From contig NZ_JALAHQ010000001.1 of assembly GCF_036983985.1 (NCBI RefSeq), forward strand, positions 372,001-436,000: a stretch of DNA of 64,000 bases, written 5' to 3'. Shown piece by piece: positions 8,818 to 17,163 of this stretch. The DNA is from Alishewanella metallidurans (GTDB taxonomy: Bacteria; Pseudomonadota; Gammaproteobacteria; Enterobacterales; Alteromonadaceae). Positions within the stretch are counted from its first letter, which is position 1, and each line of letters begins with the position of its first letter. Below the pieces are notes generated by a model. The model saw only the letters and a list, made by a program, of their open reading frames with translations, was not told where the DNA came from and searched no databases. The position numbers and the translations under genes were made by a program.

Positions 8818-9408
8818 ATGCAGCAAAAATATCTTTATACCACAATGTTATTAGCGCTACTGACCGGATGTAGTCAGTCAGTATCTGACTATAACAACGA
8901 AACGCCAGTATTGAAGTTAAGCGAATTTTTTCAAGGTGAAAGTAAAGCTTGGGGTGTATTACACAACTGGCAGGGCAAACAAAGCGTGCGATTTAGCGCG
9001 GAACTGTGCGGAAGCTGGCAAGAAAACAACGGCAACTTGTACGAGCTATTTCATTTTAGTGACGGGCGCGTTGAGCAACGACACTGGCAGTTGCAACAAG
9101 CCGCGGATGGCACAGTAACGGGCAGTGCTGGCGATGTTGTGGGTAAAGCGACTGGGCAACTAGCGGGTAACGCCTTGTATTGGCAATACACATTGCGCAT
9201 TCCTTATAACGGCGACACCTTAGATGTAAAGGTTAAAGACTGGATGTATCTTATTGATAATGAAAATTTAATTAACCGAAGTACCTTGCATAAGTTTGGT
9301 TTGAATGTCGGTGAACTTACGTTATCTATTCAGCAGCAAAATAAAAACGCCGACTGTGCGGCGTTACAGGAAAAAATTGTTCAACTGGTACGTACTCAAG
9401 CCGAATAA
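8818..9408 (+). CDS. DUF3833 family lipoprotein
   Basis: The 196-residue product starts with a lipoprotein signal ending in LLTGC (lipidated cysteine about residue 18). The mature part has the DUF3833 features: PVLKLSEFFQGESKAWGVL near the start, DGRVEQRHWQL in the middle, and a C-terminal VKVKDWMYLIDNENLINRS. DUF3833 proteins are common in marine gammaproteobacteria and have no established function. A strong ribosome site (GGAGG, 5 bases before the ATG) fixes the start. It is divergent from the oxygenase/cus operon and convergent with the DUF4136 lipoprotein gene, and is probably a single-gene transcript. Confidence 0.88.
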   Translation: MQQKYLYTTMLLALLTGCSQSVSDYNNETPVLKLSEFFQGESKAWGVLHNWQGKQSVRFSAELCGSWQENNGNLYELFHFSDGRVEQRHWQLQQAADGTVTGSAGDVVGKATGQLAGNALYWQYTLRIPYNGDTLDVKVKDWMYLIDNENLINRSTLHKFGLNVGELTLSIQQQNKNADCAALQEKIVQLVRTQAE

Positions 9409-9420
9409 ATGGCTTGAGTT

Positions 9421-10011
9421 TTATGGCTTAGCCGTCGGTTGAGTAGGGTACTGTTGAAATATTAAACCGACTACTTTGGCAATAGCTTGTTTAGGCTGTT
9501 TTAAATCAGAGTTTTTCAATGTGCCTTCTGAAATGCCTTCCCAAACGAGCTGCTTTTTCACCGAGTCTATAACATCAATATTTACCGTACCGTGCTTATA
9601 GTGAATAGTGTCAACGTCGTTAGCAAAAATTGGAAAACCAGCATAGATACCGCGGCGATAATTATAATAGCCATAGTTAATGCTTGCCGATGGCGTAGAG
9701 CGCACCTCAGTACGGTTTTCGACATTGGAGTTAAAGTTAATGATCAAATCAGCGTTAGTTTCACTATATTTATAACCCAACGCTGTCATTTCGTTATTAA
9801 TAGCATCTTTAAAGTGCTGTGTTATCAAAGAGGTATAGCCAGCACTGTCGGTTGCCGGTTCAGCCATAAAACTAAAGGTTTTATAGCCGGAAAAATTAGT
9901 ATTAGCGGCGGTATCTGTGCGTACACTTGGTCCACTTGCACAACTAGCAAGCAGCAAGCTTGTTGCGACAGTACATGCAATGAGTAGATATTTGATGTTT
10001 TTGCGTAGCAT
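9421..10011 (-). CDS. DUF4136 family lipoprotein
   Basis: This 196-residue protein has a signal peptide ending in LLASC, so it is a lipoprotein. The mature sequence follows the DUF4136 pattern: TFSFMAEPATDS, an early helix FKDAINNEMTALGYKYSETNADLIINFN, a Tyr/Arg-rich linker (YGYYNYRRGIYAGFP), then GTVNIDVIDSVKKQLVWEGISEG and a closing helix ending IFQQYPTQ. Function is unknown. The gene converges on the DUF3833 gene with a 12-bp gap. Upstream is a 461-bp AT-rich region that must contain its promoter. Confidence 0.88.
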   Translation of the reverse strand: MLRKNIKYLLIACTVATSLLLASCASGPSVRTDTAANTNFSGYKTFSFMAEPATDSAGYTSLITQHFKDAINNEMTALGYKYSETNADLIINFNSNVENRTEVRSTPSASINYGYYNYRRGIYAGFPIFANDVDTIHYKHGTVNIDVIDSVKKQLVWEGISEGTLKNSDLKQPKQAIAKVVGLIFQQYPTQPTAKP

Positions 10012-10472
10012 ATAGATATTCCTATGCGTGATCTGGTAACGGCATCTTTGCCAATAAATAGTACAACCAGATGAGTTTAGCCATATATTGCTTAAAGCCA
10101 GCTTAACATTTGGACAGCTTATTTAGCTAATAAGTTCTCTAATGTTAAATATAACTTAGTTGCAATATAGATAATACAGAGTACGTTTTGCCTTGGCTAA
10201 CGGCCCAGTTGAGACGATAAATTAGCTGGCCCCAACCGTGATAAATAAATTAAGCTTATGATTTAAATTGAAAATTAATTATATAAGCCTAACCCCTATC
10301 TTGATATAAATAGCGTTAGCTATAGCTTGCAACTCATATTAAACTAGATAACAGCATAGTATGCGACAACCTGAAATACTGCTAAGGTAAAGGCTGTTGA
10401 TATACCAAACTGATGATGTTGTGTTTGTTGATTAAAAATACAAATACTACTGGAGTATAGCGAGAGCTGATA
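10012..10472. other. Long AT-rich intergenic region without a gene
   Basis: Between the divergent DUF4136 and coiled-coil genes are 461 bp with no convincing coding frame. The region is AT-rich and contains a small hairpin (CTTATT/AATAAG, 10118-10134). It should hold the promoters of both flanking genes, but no confident -35/-10 pair or operator could be picked by eye. Confidence 0.6.
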
Positions 10473-11768
10473 ATGAATGCAGTGAACCAAAACAACAATA
10501 AAAATGAGCAACAGGTTATTGCCGACTTGACGCAAACTGCACAGCAGCAGTTAGAGGCCAGTTTAGTCGATTTTTCTAGCCAGCTATTAAATGCGCAGCA
10601 ACAACAGTTGCAACATTTTGCTACTACGGTAATTGCTGATAGCCAAAAGCAGTGGCAACAGCGCTTGCTTGAACAAGAGCAGGCCTATCAAAAATTATTT
10701 AAAGATTGGCAGCAAACTAAGCTGCAGCTAGATTCGACAGCATCTGTTAATGGCGTCGATAATCAAGAGCTAATCAAGTTACGTCAGCAATATCAAAGCG
10801 CTAGCGAAGAGTTAGAAACCGTCAAACAAAAATTGTCAGATTCACTACAAGACCGTTCTGAACACGCTATGCAGCTTGAACATTTGCAGCAACATTTAAA
10901 GCAAGTGCAACAGTCTGGAAGTAGTAATGCTGATGCAGAACACAAACTGCAACAAGCTGAGCAGCGTGTTAGCCAACTTCAGCAGCAAATAGCTGGCGCC
11001 GAGGCCGACGCCGAGCAAGCTAAAGCTGCCCTGCATGAAATGAAACTGGTGGTGCAACAAAGTAAAACAGAGCTTAAGCTTGCCGTTGAGCAGCAACAAA
11101 GCCAAGTACAGCAAATTAATGCTCTACAAGCCAAATATGAACAACAGCTTGAGCACCTGCAACAGCAATTAGCAGAACAAACCAAAGCTTTTGCTGAAGA
11201 GCAGCAGCATTTTGCACAAGTAGAGCTTGCACAGCAGGAACGGCAGCAGGCTATGGTGCAGTTGCAGCAAGAAGTGTATGACCGTAAAAAAACGCATGAA
11301 CTACAGCAGCAAAAAATTCAGCAATTACAGCAACAGGTTGCGTCGGTATCTGAGCAGCATCAAGCACAAGTCGAGCAGTTACAGCAGCAAGTTGCAGAAG
11401 CGCAGCAGCAACTTGATGCAGCGGATCAGCAATTAGCGCTAACGCAAAATGAGGCAAGTAATTTAGGCTCTGAGCTTACTCGTCTGCAAGCTGACTATGT
11501 TAATTTAACTGAACAAAGCCAAAATAGTCAGAACAAACAGCAAAAACTAGAAGGCCAACTTGAACATGCGCAGAACCGTCAATATGCCGCTGAGCAAAAG
11601 CAGCAACAAGAAGCTGATAGTAGCCGCGAGCTGATCCGTACCCTGCGTATTGAACTACAACAGCAGCAGGAAGCGCATCAGTTGCAAATTCAAGATATGG
11701 AAGAGCGCTTGATGGAATTCAAACTTAAGTTTGAATATGCGCAAAAACAGCTGAAAGTTATCAGCTAA
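10473..11768 (+). CDS. Glutamine-rich coiled-coil protein of unknown function
   Basis: I do not recognise a family. The 431-residue product is about one quarter glutamine and almost continuously heptad-patterned from about residue 20 to the end, with many QLQQQ-type repeats. It has no signal peptide, no membrane segment and no glycine/proline breaks beyond a short SGSSNAD stretch near residue 148. The C-terminal 45 residues are less Gln-rich and more charged (RELIRTLRIEL, MEERLMEFKLKFEYAQKQ) and could be a conserved tail. A long cytoplasmic rod is expected, perhaps a scaffold or filament-like protein. The gene stands alone after a long intergenic region and ends before a long hairpin. Confidence 0.75.
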   Translation: MNAVNQNNNKNEQQVIADLTQTAQQQLEASLVDFSSQLLNAQQQQLQHFATTVIADSQKQWQQRLLEQEQAYQKLFKDWQQTKLQLDSTASVNGVDNQELIKLRQQYQSASEELETVKQKLSDSLQDRSEHAMQLEHLQQHLKQVQQSGSSNADAEHKLQQAEQRVSQLQQQIAGAEADAEQAKAALHEMKLVVQQSKTELKLAVEQQQSQVQQINALQAKYEQQLEHLQQQLAEQTKAFAEEQQHFAQVELAQQERQQAMVQLQQEVYDRKKTHELQQQKIQQLQQQVASVSEQHQAQVEQLQQQVAEAQQQLDAADQQLALTQNEASNLGSELTRLQADYVNLTEQSQNSQNKQQKLEGQLEHAQNRQYAAEQKQQQEADSSRELIRTLRIELQQQQEAHQLQIQDMEERLMEFKLKFEYAQKQLKVIS

Positions 11769-11801
11769 ATTTAATAGGTACTTGCTACCCTTTCGTAATA
11801 A

Positions 11802-11855
11802 TTACAGCCTTAGTGCACGCAGCAGTATTACTACTGTAGCGCATTAAGGCTGTAA
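11802..11855. terminator. Long hairpin between coiled-coil gene and yjaG
   Basis: TTACAGCCTTA at 11802-11812 pairs with its complement at 11845-11855. Inner arms CAGTA/TACTG (11823-11827 and 11832-11836) extend the structure. A third copy of TTACAGCCT follows at 11868-11876. No T tract follows directly, so it may be a terminator, an RNA-stability hairpin or a leader element of yjaG. Confidence 0.5.
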
Positions 11856-11893
11856 CTGTTTTCATCGTTACAGCCTATGCCTTTAGGACAAAA

Positions 11894-12505
11894 ATGAAAC
11901 AAAAAGCCAATAATTTTCAAGTAATGCGCGAACTGAGTTTTTATCAGCAAGCCGCTATCGCTGCAACCTTGCTAGAGCGGATGTTGCCAAATTACGAGTT
12001 GTTTGCCGAAGTAACGCAAACGGGTGATGCCCAATTAACGCGCCATATTCTTACCTTGGTATGGGAGTGGCTAACGGTAAAAAAAGTTAAAATTAACTTT
12101 GAAAAATTATCTGATGAGTTGGATCAAGTAACACCAGAAGTAACTAATTTTGATATCTTTGGTGTGTACCCCGCAGTTGACTGTGCTACAGCATTGGACA
12201 TGATGTTAAGTGGTATAGCGCAGCAAGACGCCAGTGAATTTATTAATGTGGCGAAAATTTCTCAAGCAACAGTCGCGCGTTTAATAGAGCACGAGAGTAT
12301 TGATGATGATATTACTACTGAAGCTGAGTTGAAAAAAATTGTGCGCGATCATCCATTAATGCAATATGAAATGGACTGTTTTGCTGAGTTAATTGCGCTG
12401 GTAACACCATTAAAGCAATTTGGTCGCGAAGAACGTCAGCAGTTGCAAAACTGGGTAAAAGAGCAAGGACTAACCAATTTAGGTATGGAACTTAGCTCTA
12501 GTTAA
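11894..12505 (+). CDS. yjaG: DUF416 family protein YjaG
   Basis: This 203-residue, mostly alpha-helical cytoplasmic protein matches the DUF416/YjaG family in length and pattern. Landmarks are LSFYQQAAIAATLLERMLPNYELF at the N-terminus (written here across two helices), VWEWLTVKKVKINFEKLSDEL, a central FDIFGVYPAVDCATALD, and DDDITTEAELKKIVRDHPLMQYEMDCF toward the C-terminus. No biochemical role is established. It is convergent with rsmD, and the long hairpin upstream separates it from the coiled-coil gene. Confidence 0.9.
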   Translation: MKQKANNFQVMRELSFYQQAAIAATLLERMLPNYELFAEVTQTGDAQLTRHILTLVWEWLTVKKVKINFEKLSDELDQVTPEVTNFDIFGVYPAVDCATALDMMLSGIAQQDASEFINVAKISQATVARLIEHESIDDDITTEAELKKIVRDHPLMQYEMDCFAELIALVTPLKQFGREERQQLQNWVKEQGLTNLGMELSSS

Positions 12506-12553
12506 TAAGTGCGGATTAGAGCCTAGGCTAACCTATCAATTTACGCATGATGG

Positions 12554-13177
12554 TTAGCTGCGCTGGTACAGGCGATACGCTAGTTGACCAGCAATTTTTT
12601 CTTTTAGTAAATGCCAGTTTACCGGCAGTTCTGCTACTTTAAGCTCTTTCTCGGTTTCTAAATAAATTAGCGCGTTTTCTGTTAACCAATGATTTTTTTC
12701 TAATGCTTGGCAGCAGTTAATGGCTAGATCTTTGCGAAATGGCGGGTCAATAAACACTAGGTTGTATTGTTGGGTTGCTGTGCTTGCTAACCAGCTTAAG
12801 CAGTCTTTATTTACGACATGGGCGTTATCGCATTTTAGCAAGGTTAAGTTTTTAGTCAGGTTTTTCGCTAGCGGCAGCTCGCGCTCAATTAAGGTGGCGT
12901 GGCTGGCATAACGTGACAACGCTTCTATCGCTAAACTGCCGCTACCAGAAAAGCAATCAAGCACATTAGCACCGTCTATATCATGCATTAACCAGTTAAA
13001 TAGCGTCTCTTTAACTCTATCGCTAGTGGGCCGTAAGCCGTCAGCATCTAAGACCGCTAATTTACGACCACGCCATTTACCGCTAATAACTCTTACTTCG
13101 CCAGGTGCACCGCTAACGGCAGCTAGTTTATTAGCTTTGTTGGGCGAGTTTTTTGCTCTGCTTTTTACCTGTTTCAT
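12554..13177 (-). CDS. rsmD: 16S rRNA (guanine(966)-N(2))-methyltransferase RsmD
   Basis: RsmD methylates G966 of 16S rRNA during small-subunit assembly, using S-adenosylmethionine. The 207-residue protein has a basic N-terminal extension, then VRVISGKWRGRKL and LRPTSDRVKETLFNWL, which are RsmD hallmarks. The SAM-binding loop is LDCFSGSGSLAIEALSR, and the catalytic motif is DPPF (in LVFIDPPF). It is divergent from ftsY with 82 bp between, the same arrangement as in E. coli, which supports orthology. Confidence 0.95.
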   Translation of the reverse strand: MKQVKSRAKNSPNKANKLAAVSGAPGEVRVISGKWRGRKLAVLDADGLRPTSDRVKETLFNWLMHDIDGANVLDCFSGSGSLAIEALSRYASHATLIERELPLAKNLTKNLTLLKCDNAHVVNKDCLSWLASTATQQYNLVFIDPPFRKDLAINCCQALEKNHWLTENALIYLETEKELKVAELPVNWHLLKEKIAGQLAYRLYQRS

Positions 13178-13259
13178 CTAATCCGTTTTGCCTTTAACAC
13201 AAAGGTGTTAGTATATCTGCCAAGTTTACCTTAGTTTTTAACTGCATACACTTACGCTT

Positions 13260-14423
13260 ATGAGCAAAAAAAATAAACTCTTCTCTTGGCTGGGGTTTGG
13301 TAAAGAAGACCGTCAAGCAGAAACCACTACGTCACACACTGAACCATCAGACACGGCGGTGCATAGCACTGAGCCGGCTGAACCCATATTGCCTGAAACC
13401 ACGCAGGCTAAAGCCATAGTTGGTCAGCCTGTTATTAGCGAAAAAGTTACTGAATCTGACGTTGCGGCAGAGCCTAGTATTATCATTGAGCCAACAAAAA
13501 AAGTTGGTTTTTTTACCCGGCTTAAGCAGGGCTTATCTAAAACTAGCCAAAATTTAGGCTCAGGTTTAGCTGATTTATTTAGCGGGCGTAAAATTGATGA
13601 AGAGCTATACGAAGAACTAGAGACCCAGTTGCTAATGGCTGATGTAGGTGTAGACACCACGCAAAAGCTGATTAGTCAACTTGAGCAGCATGCTAGCCGT
13701 AAAGCACTAAAAGACTCGACTCTGTTATTTGATAAGCTGCAATCAGATATGGCAGCTTTGTTACATGATGTGGAAAAACCACTGCAGCCAGTCAATGAAA
13801 CTGGGCCGTTTGTTATTTTAATGGTTGGCGTTAATGGTGTCGGTAAAACCACCACCATTGGCAAGATGGCGCAGCAGTTTAGGCAACAGGGTAAAAGTGT
13901 GATGTTAGCTGCCGGTGATACCTTTCGTGCTGCTGCGGTCGAGCAGTTACAGGTGTGGGGTGAACGTAACCATATACCTGTTATCGCTCAGCATACCGGT
14001 GCAGATAGCGCATCAGTCATTTTTGATGCGTATCAGGCAGCAAAAGCACGTAAAGTAGATGTGCTTATTGCCGACACCGCCGGTCGGTTGCAGAATAAAG
14101 CGCATTTAATGGAAGAGTTAAAGAAAATTGTCCGAGTACTGCAAAAAATAGACGTAGCTGCGCCACATGAGGTAATGCTGACGCTAGATGCGGGAACCGG
14201 ACAGAACGCACTGAACCAAGCTAAGGTATTTAATGAAGCCATACCGTTAACCGGTATCAGCTTAACTAAATTAGACGGTACGGCCAAAGGTGGAGTAATT
14301 TTTGCCATTGCTGATCAGTTTAAAGTGCCACTGCGTTATATCGGTGTAGGTGAGGGCATTGACGACTTGCGGGTATTTAATAGCCAAGACTTTATTCGCG
14401 CCTTATTCAACCGGGAAGTATAA
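13260..14423 (+). CDS. ftsY: Signal recognition particle receptor FtsY
   Basis: FtsY is the membrane-associated GTPase that receives SRP-ribosome complexes and delivers them to the Sec translocon. The 387-residue protein has a variable acidic N-terminal A domain (residues 1-90), then the N domain with GFFTRLKQGLSKTSQNLG, and the G domain. GTPase motifs are present: GVNGVGKTTTIGK (P-loop), AGDTFRAAAVEQL, DTAGR and TKLDGTAKGG. The C-terminal GVGEGIDDLRVFNSQDF is diagnostic. It heads the ftsY-ftsE-ftsX group, with a 2-bp gap to ftsE. Its proximity to rpoH may matter because SRP/FtsY targets sigma-32 to the membrane in E. coli. Confidence 0.97.
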   Translation: MSKKNKLFSWLGFGKEDRQAETTTSHTEPSDTAVHSTEPAEPILPETTQAKAIVGQPVISEKVTESDVAAEPSIIIEPTKKVGFFTRLKQGLSKTSQNLGSGLADLFSGRKIDEELYEELETQLLMADVGVDTTQKLISQLEQHASRKALKDSTLLFDKLQSDMAALLHDVEKPLQPVNETGPFVILMVGVNGVGKTTTIGKMAQQFRQQGKSVMLAAGDTFRAAAVEQLQVWGERNHIPVIAQHTGADSASVIFDAYQAAKARKVDVLIADTAGRLQNKAHLMEELKKIVRVLQKIDVAAPHEVMLTLDAGTGQNALNQAKVFNEAIPLTGISLTKLDGTAKGGVIFAIADQFKVPLRYIGVGEGIDDLRVFNSQDFIRALFNREV

Positions 14424-14425
14424 CC

Positions 14426-15112
14426 ATGCTGGAGTTTGATCAAGTTAGTAAAAGTTACGCCGGCGGTTTTGTTGCGTTAGACCGGGTGAGCTTTAAACTA
14501 GAAAAAGGTGAAATGGCATTTTTGACTGGGCATTCAGGCGCTGGCAAAAGTACGCTATTAAAACTTATTAGCTTGATTGAACGCCCCAGTGTTGGCCGCG
14601 TGCTAATTAACGATGTTGATTTAAGCCGGATTCGCCGACCACTTATTCCTTATGTGCGTCGTGATATCGGTATTATTTTTCAAAACCATCGCTTACTGAT
14701 GAACCATACCGTATTTGATAATGTTGCTCTGCCATTAGTGATAGAGGGCTTTAGTGGTAAAGACATGGTAAAGCGGGTACATGCTGCGCTAGATAAAGTC
14801 GGCTTGCTAGATAAAGTGCGTTGTTTGCCGCAAACGTTATCTGGCGGTGAACAGCAGCGCGTAGGTATTGCCCGTGCCGTGGTGAATAAACCACCACTAT
14901 TACTAGCTGACGAACCTACCGGTAACCTTGACCCTGACTTATCAAAAGACATTATGCGGGTATTTGAAGCCTTTAATCAGGTTGGAGTGTCAGTGTTGGT
15001 TGCTACGCACGACTTAGGTTTAGTCGCGCGTATGAAATATCGCACGCTAACCTTGAAACAAGGCAAGATGATTAATGACGGGTTGCTGCAGTATCAAGAG
15101 GACCCACTATGA
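14426..15112 (+). CDS. ftsE: Cell division ATP-binding protein FtsE
   Basis: FtsE is the ATPase of the FtsEX complex, which controls periplasmic amidase activation at the division septum. The 228-residue protein has Walker A GHSGAGKST at residues 35-43, the signature LSGGEQQRVGIARAV, Walker B LLLADEPTGNLD and the H-loop ATHD. The segment FDQVSKSYAGG near the N-terminus and the Q-loop IIFQNHRLL are characteristic of FtsE rather than other ABC proteins. It overlaps ftsX by 4 bp (ATGA) and follows ftsY by 2 bp, so the three genes form one transcription unit. Confidence 0.97.
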   Translation: MLEFDQVSKSYAGGFVALDRVSFKLEKGEMAFLTGHSGAGKSTLLKLISLIERPSVGRVLINDVDLSRIRRPLIPYVRRDIGIIFQNHRLLMNHTVFDNVALPLVIEGFSGKDMVKRVHAALDKVGLLDKVRCLPQTLSGGEQQRVGIARAVVNKPPLLLADEPTGNLDPDLSKDIMRVFEAFNQVGVSVLVATHDLGLVARMKYRTLTLKQGKMINDGLLQYQEDPL

Positions 15113-16092
15113 GTATTTTATTTTCGGGTCGAGTAAGTAGTGGCGCAACAACCCGCAAAGTCGGTGTTGGTCGGCGTTTTTTCATGTTTTGGGTTAACCA
15201 TGTGCGCCAAGCATTATTTAGCCTTGGTGAGCTGTGGCGTACGCCCTCGGCGTCTATTCTTACCATTGGTGTACTTGGCGTTAGCCTTACTTTACCGGCA
15301 ACACTGCATCTGCTGGTTAAAAACGTACAACAGGTCAGTGACAGCTTTACTCAAGCGGCTGAAATAAGTTTATTTATTCGAGAGGGGGTTAGCGACACAC
15401 AAATCAGTAGCCTGCATAAAATCCTGCAGGCAGATCAAGATATTGCTCGGGTTACACACATTAGTAAACAACAGGCCTTAGCTGAATTTGCTCAAGTAAG
15501 CGGTTTTGGCTCGGCGTTAAATTACCTAACCGATAACCCGCTGCCTGATGTGCTGCTAATACTACCAAAAAACACCAGTGCCGATAGTGCTCGGCAGTTG
15601 ATGGCGCGATTGTCTAAAGAACGTATTGTCGAATTTGGCAAGCTGGACATTGATTGGCTAACTCGGCTTGATGCTATTGTTAGCCTATTGCGCCAAGCTG
15701 TACTTATTATTGCGGTGTTATTGCTCGGTGCAGTATTGCTGATTATAGGTAATACCATCCGTCTGTCTATTATGAGTAAAAAAGACGAAATTGAAGTAAT
15801 GAAGCTGGTTGGCGCAACCGACGCCTTTATTCAGCGGCCATTCTTGTATAGCGGCATATGGTATGGCGTATTTGGCGGTTTATTAGCTTTTTTAATCGTC
15901 GAAACCATGTTGTGGTGGCTGCAAGGTGCTATTGTTAGTGTTACGTCGTTATATGAAAGTGAATTTCACTTAATGGCGCTGAGTATGGCTGAATTTTTAA
16001 GTCTGATGTTACTTGCAATACTGCTTGGCCTAAGTGGCTCTTATTTGTCGGTGCGCCGTCATATAAGCGCTATTGAACCTACCGGCCCTTAA
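15109..16092 (+). CDS. ftsX: Cell division protein FtsX
   Basis: FtsX is the membrane subunit of the FtsEX division complex. The 327-residue protein has a basic cytoplasmic N-terminus, a first membrane helix near residue 45 (ASILTIGVLGVSLTLPATLHLL), a large periplasmic domain (about 65-200) that recruits the murein hydrolase activator, and three C-terminal helices. The FtsX signature NTIRLSIMSKKDEIEVMKLVGAT is present, split here by the end of the second helix. Length is slightly below E. coli FtsX (352). It overlaps ftsE by 4 bp. The following 125 bp contain the rpoH control region. Confidence 0.95.
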   Translation: MSILFSGRVSSGATTRKVGVGRRFFMFWVNHVRQALFSLGELWRTPSASILTIGVLGVSLTLPATLHLLVKNVQQVSDSFTQAAEISLFIREGVSDTQISSLHKILQADQDIARVTHISKQQALAEFAQVSGFGSALNYLTDNPLPDVLLILPKNTSADSARQLMARLSKERIVEFGKLDIDWLTRLDAIVSLLRQAVLIIAVLLLGAVLLIIGNTIRLSIMSKKDEIEVMKLVGATDAFIQRPFLYSGIWYGVFGGLLAFLIVETMLWWLQGAIVSVTSLYESEFHLMALSMAEFLSLMLLAILLGLSGSYLSVRRHISAIEPTGP

Positions 16093-16156
16093 TAGCATTT
16101 CATTATTACATTCTATTTTTTAGATTAAGCAGTTCTAAAGTTTGATGAAACTTAAA

Positions 16157-16183
16157 TTAGCACTCTATGTCAAAGAGTGCTAA
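16157..16183. promoter_or_regulatory. CIRCE operator (HrcA binding site) upstream of rpoH
   Basis: The sequence is exactly TTAGCACTC-N9-GAGTGCTAA, the consensus CIRCE element recognised by the heat-shock repressor HrcA. The complementary arms extend one more base pair inward (TTAGCACTCT/AGAGTGCTAA). It ends 34 bp before the rpoH start codon, inside the promoter or leader. An hrcA gene is present at 29483-30514 in this same window, which makes a functional site likely. Confidence 0.93.
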
Positions 16184-16217
16184 TATCGATGCAATTAGTT
16201 TAGGACAGGACGCAAAA

Positions 16218-17069
16218 ATGAGCGATACAGCAGAAATGATCTCCTTACCCGTAGCAACCAGCAGCAGCTTGGAAGCGTACACTCATGCTGTCAGTTCCAT
16301 TGCCATGTTAACTGCAGATGCAGAGCGCAGCTTGGCTGAACGCTTACACCAAAACGGTGATTTAGAAGCTGCACGTCAGCTAATTATGTCGCACTTGCGC
16401 TTTGTAGTGCATATTGCTCGCAGCTATTCAGGTTATGGTTTACCGGTAAGTGATTTAATTCAAGAAGGTAATATTGGTCTGATGAAAGCGGTAAAACGCT
16501 TTGATCCAAATGTTGGCGTGCGCTTAGTATCATTTGCTGTGCACTGGATAAAAGCCGAGATCCATGAGTACGTGCTGAAAAACTGGCGCATAGTTAAAAT
16601 TGCGACCACTAAAGCGCAACGCAAATTGTTTTTTAACCTGCGTAAAGCGAAAAAGCATTTAGGCTGGTTTAATCAAGAAGAAGTGAAAAACGTTGCTGAG
16701 TCGTTAGGTGTTGCGGAGCATGAAGTGCGTGAGATGGAAGCACGTATGAGCAACTACGACATGCCGTTTGATGCTCCAGATGAAAACGAAGAAGCGGCTT
16801 ACACTGCGCCAGTGTATTATTTGGAAGATAAAGCATCAGACTTAGCAAACCGTATTGAAGAAGACCAGTGGGACACCGCAGCAGTTGACCGTCTGCAAGC
16901 CGCAATGCGCACGCTTGATGAGCGTAGTCAGGATATAGTGCGGGCCCGTTGGTTAGACAATAACAAGTTAACCCTGCAAGAGTTGGCTGACCGTTATAGT
17001 GTTTCTGCGGAACGCGTGCGTCAGTTAGAAAAAAATGCGATGAAAAAATTACAGGCTGTACTGAGTTAG
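16218..17069 (+). CDS. rpoH: Heat-shock sigma factor RpoH (sigma-32)
   Basis: RpoH directs RNA polymerase to heat-shock promoters. The 283-residue length fits E. coli RpoH (284). Visible regions are 2.1-2.4 (LRFVVHIARSYSGYGLPVSDLIQEGNIGLMKAV, here broken by conserved loops), the RpoH box QRKLFFNLRKAKK unique to sigma-32, and region 4.2 with LQELADRYSVSAERVRQLEKNAMKKL. I chose ATG 16218, preceded by AGGACAGGA. An in-frame ATG at 16167 lies inside the CIRCE operator and would add 17 unconserved residues, so it is unlikely. It follows ftsX, as in E. coli, and ends at a strong terminator. Control by HrcA is predicted from the operator. Confidence 0.97.
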   Translation: MSDTAEMISLPVATSSSLEAYTHAVSSIAMLTADAERSLAERLHQNGDLEAARQLIMSHLRFVVHIARSYSGYGLPVSDLIQEGNIGLMKAVKRFDPNVGVRLVSFAVHWIKAEIHEYVLKNWRIVKIATTKAQRKLFFNLRKAKKHLGWFNQEEVKNVAESLGVAEHEVREMEARMSNYDMPFDAPDENEEAAYTAPVYYLEDKASDLANRIEEDQWDTAAVDRLQAAMRTLDERSQDIVRARWLDNNKLTLQELADRYSVSAERVRQLEKNAMKKLQAVLS

Positions 17070-17096
17070 TAACGCTAACAATTTTCGGTTTGGTTA

Positions 17097-17131
17097 ATGC
17101 CGGTCAGTTAAGCTGACCGGCATTTTTATTT
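17097..17131 (+). terminator. Rho-independent terminator of rpoH
   Basis: ATGCCGGTCAG (17097-17107) pairs perfectly with CTGACCGGCAT (17113-17123) around a TTAAG loop, followed by TTTTATTT. This is a strong intrinsic terminator placed 27 bp after the rpoH stop. Confidence 0.92.
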
Positions 17132-17163
17132 CTACTGGCGTTAGTAAGAACATGTTCTCTGTG

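Noticed and set aside
11100..11440. CAGCAGCAA-type repeats that could look like a tandem repeat or CRISPR-like array
   Set aside because: They are irregular and in frame with Gln codons of a coiled coil; there are no constant repeats with unique spacers.
10896..11457. Several antisense and alternative-frame open frames inside the coiled-coil gene
   Set aside because: They are by-products of the CAG/CAA-rich coding repeat; their translations are Leu/Cys/Ser-rich low-complexity strings with no ribosome sites.
16093..16217. A sigma-70 promoter for rpoH (TTGATG at 16142 with a weak -10 inside CIRCE)
   Set aside because: No -10 element at acceptable spacing is convincing, so I did not list a promoter although one must exist here.
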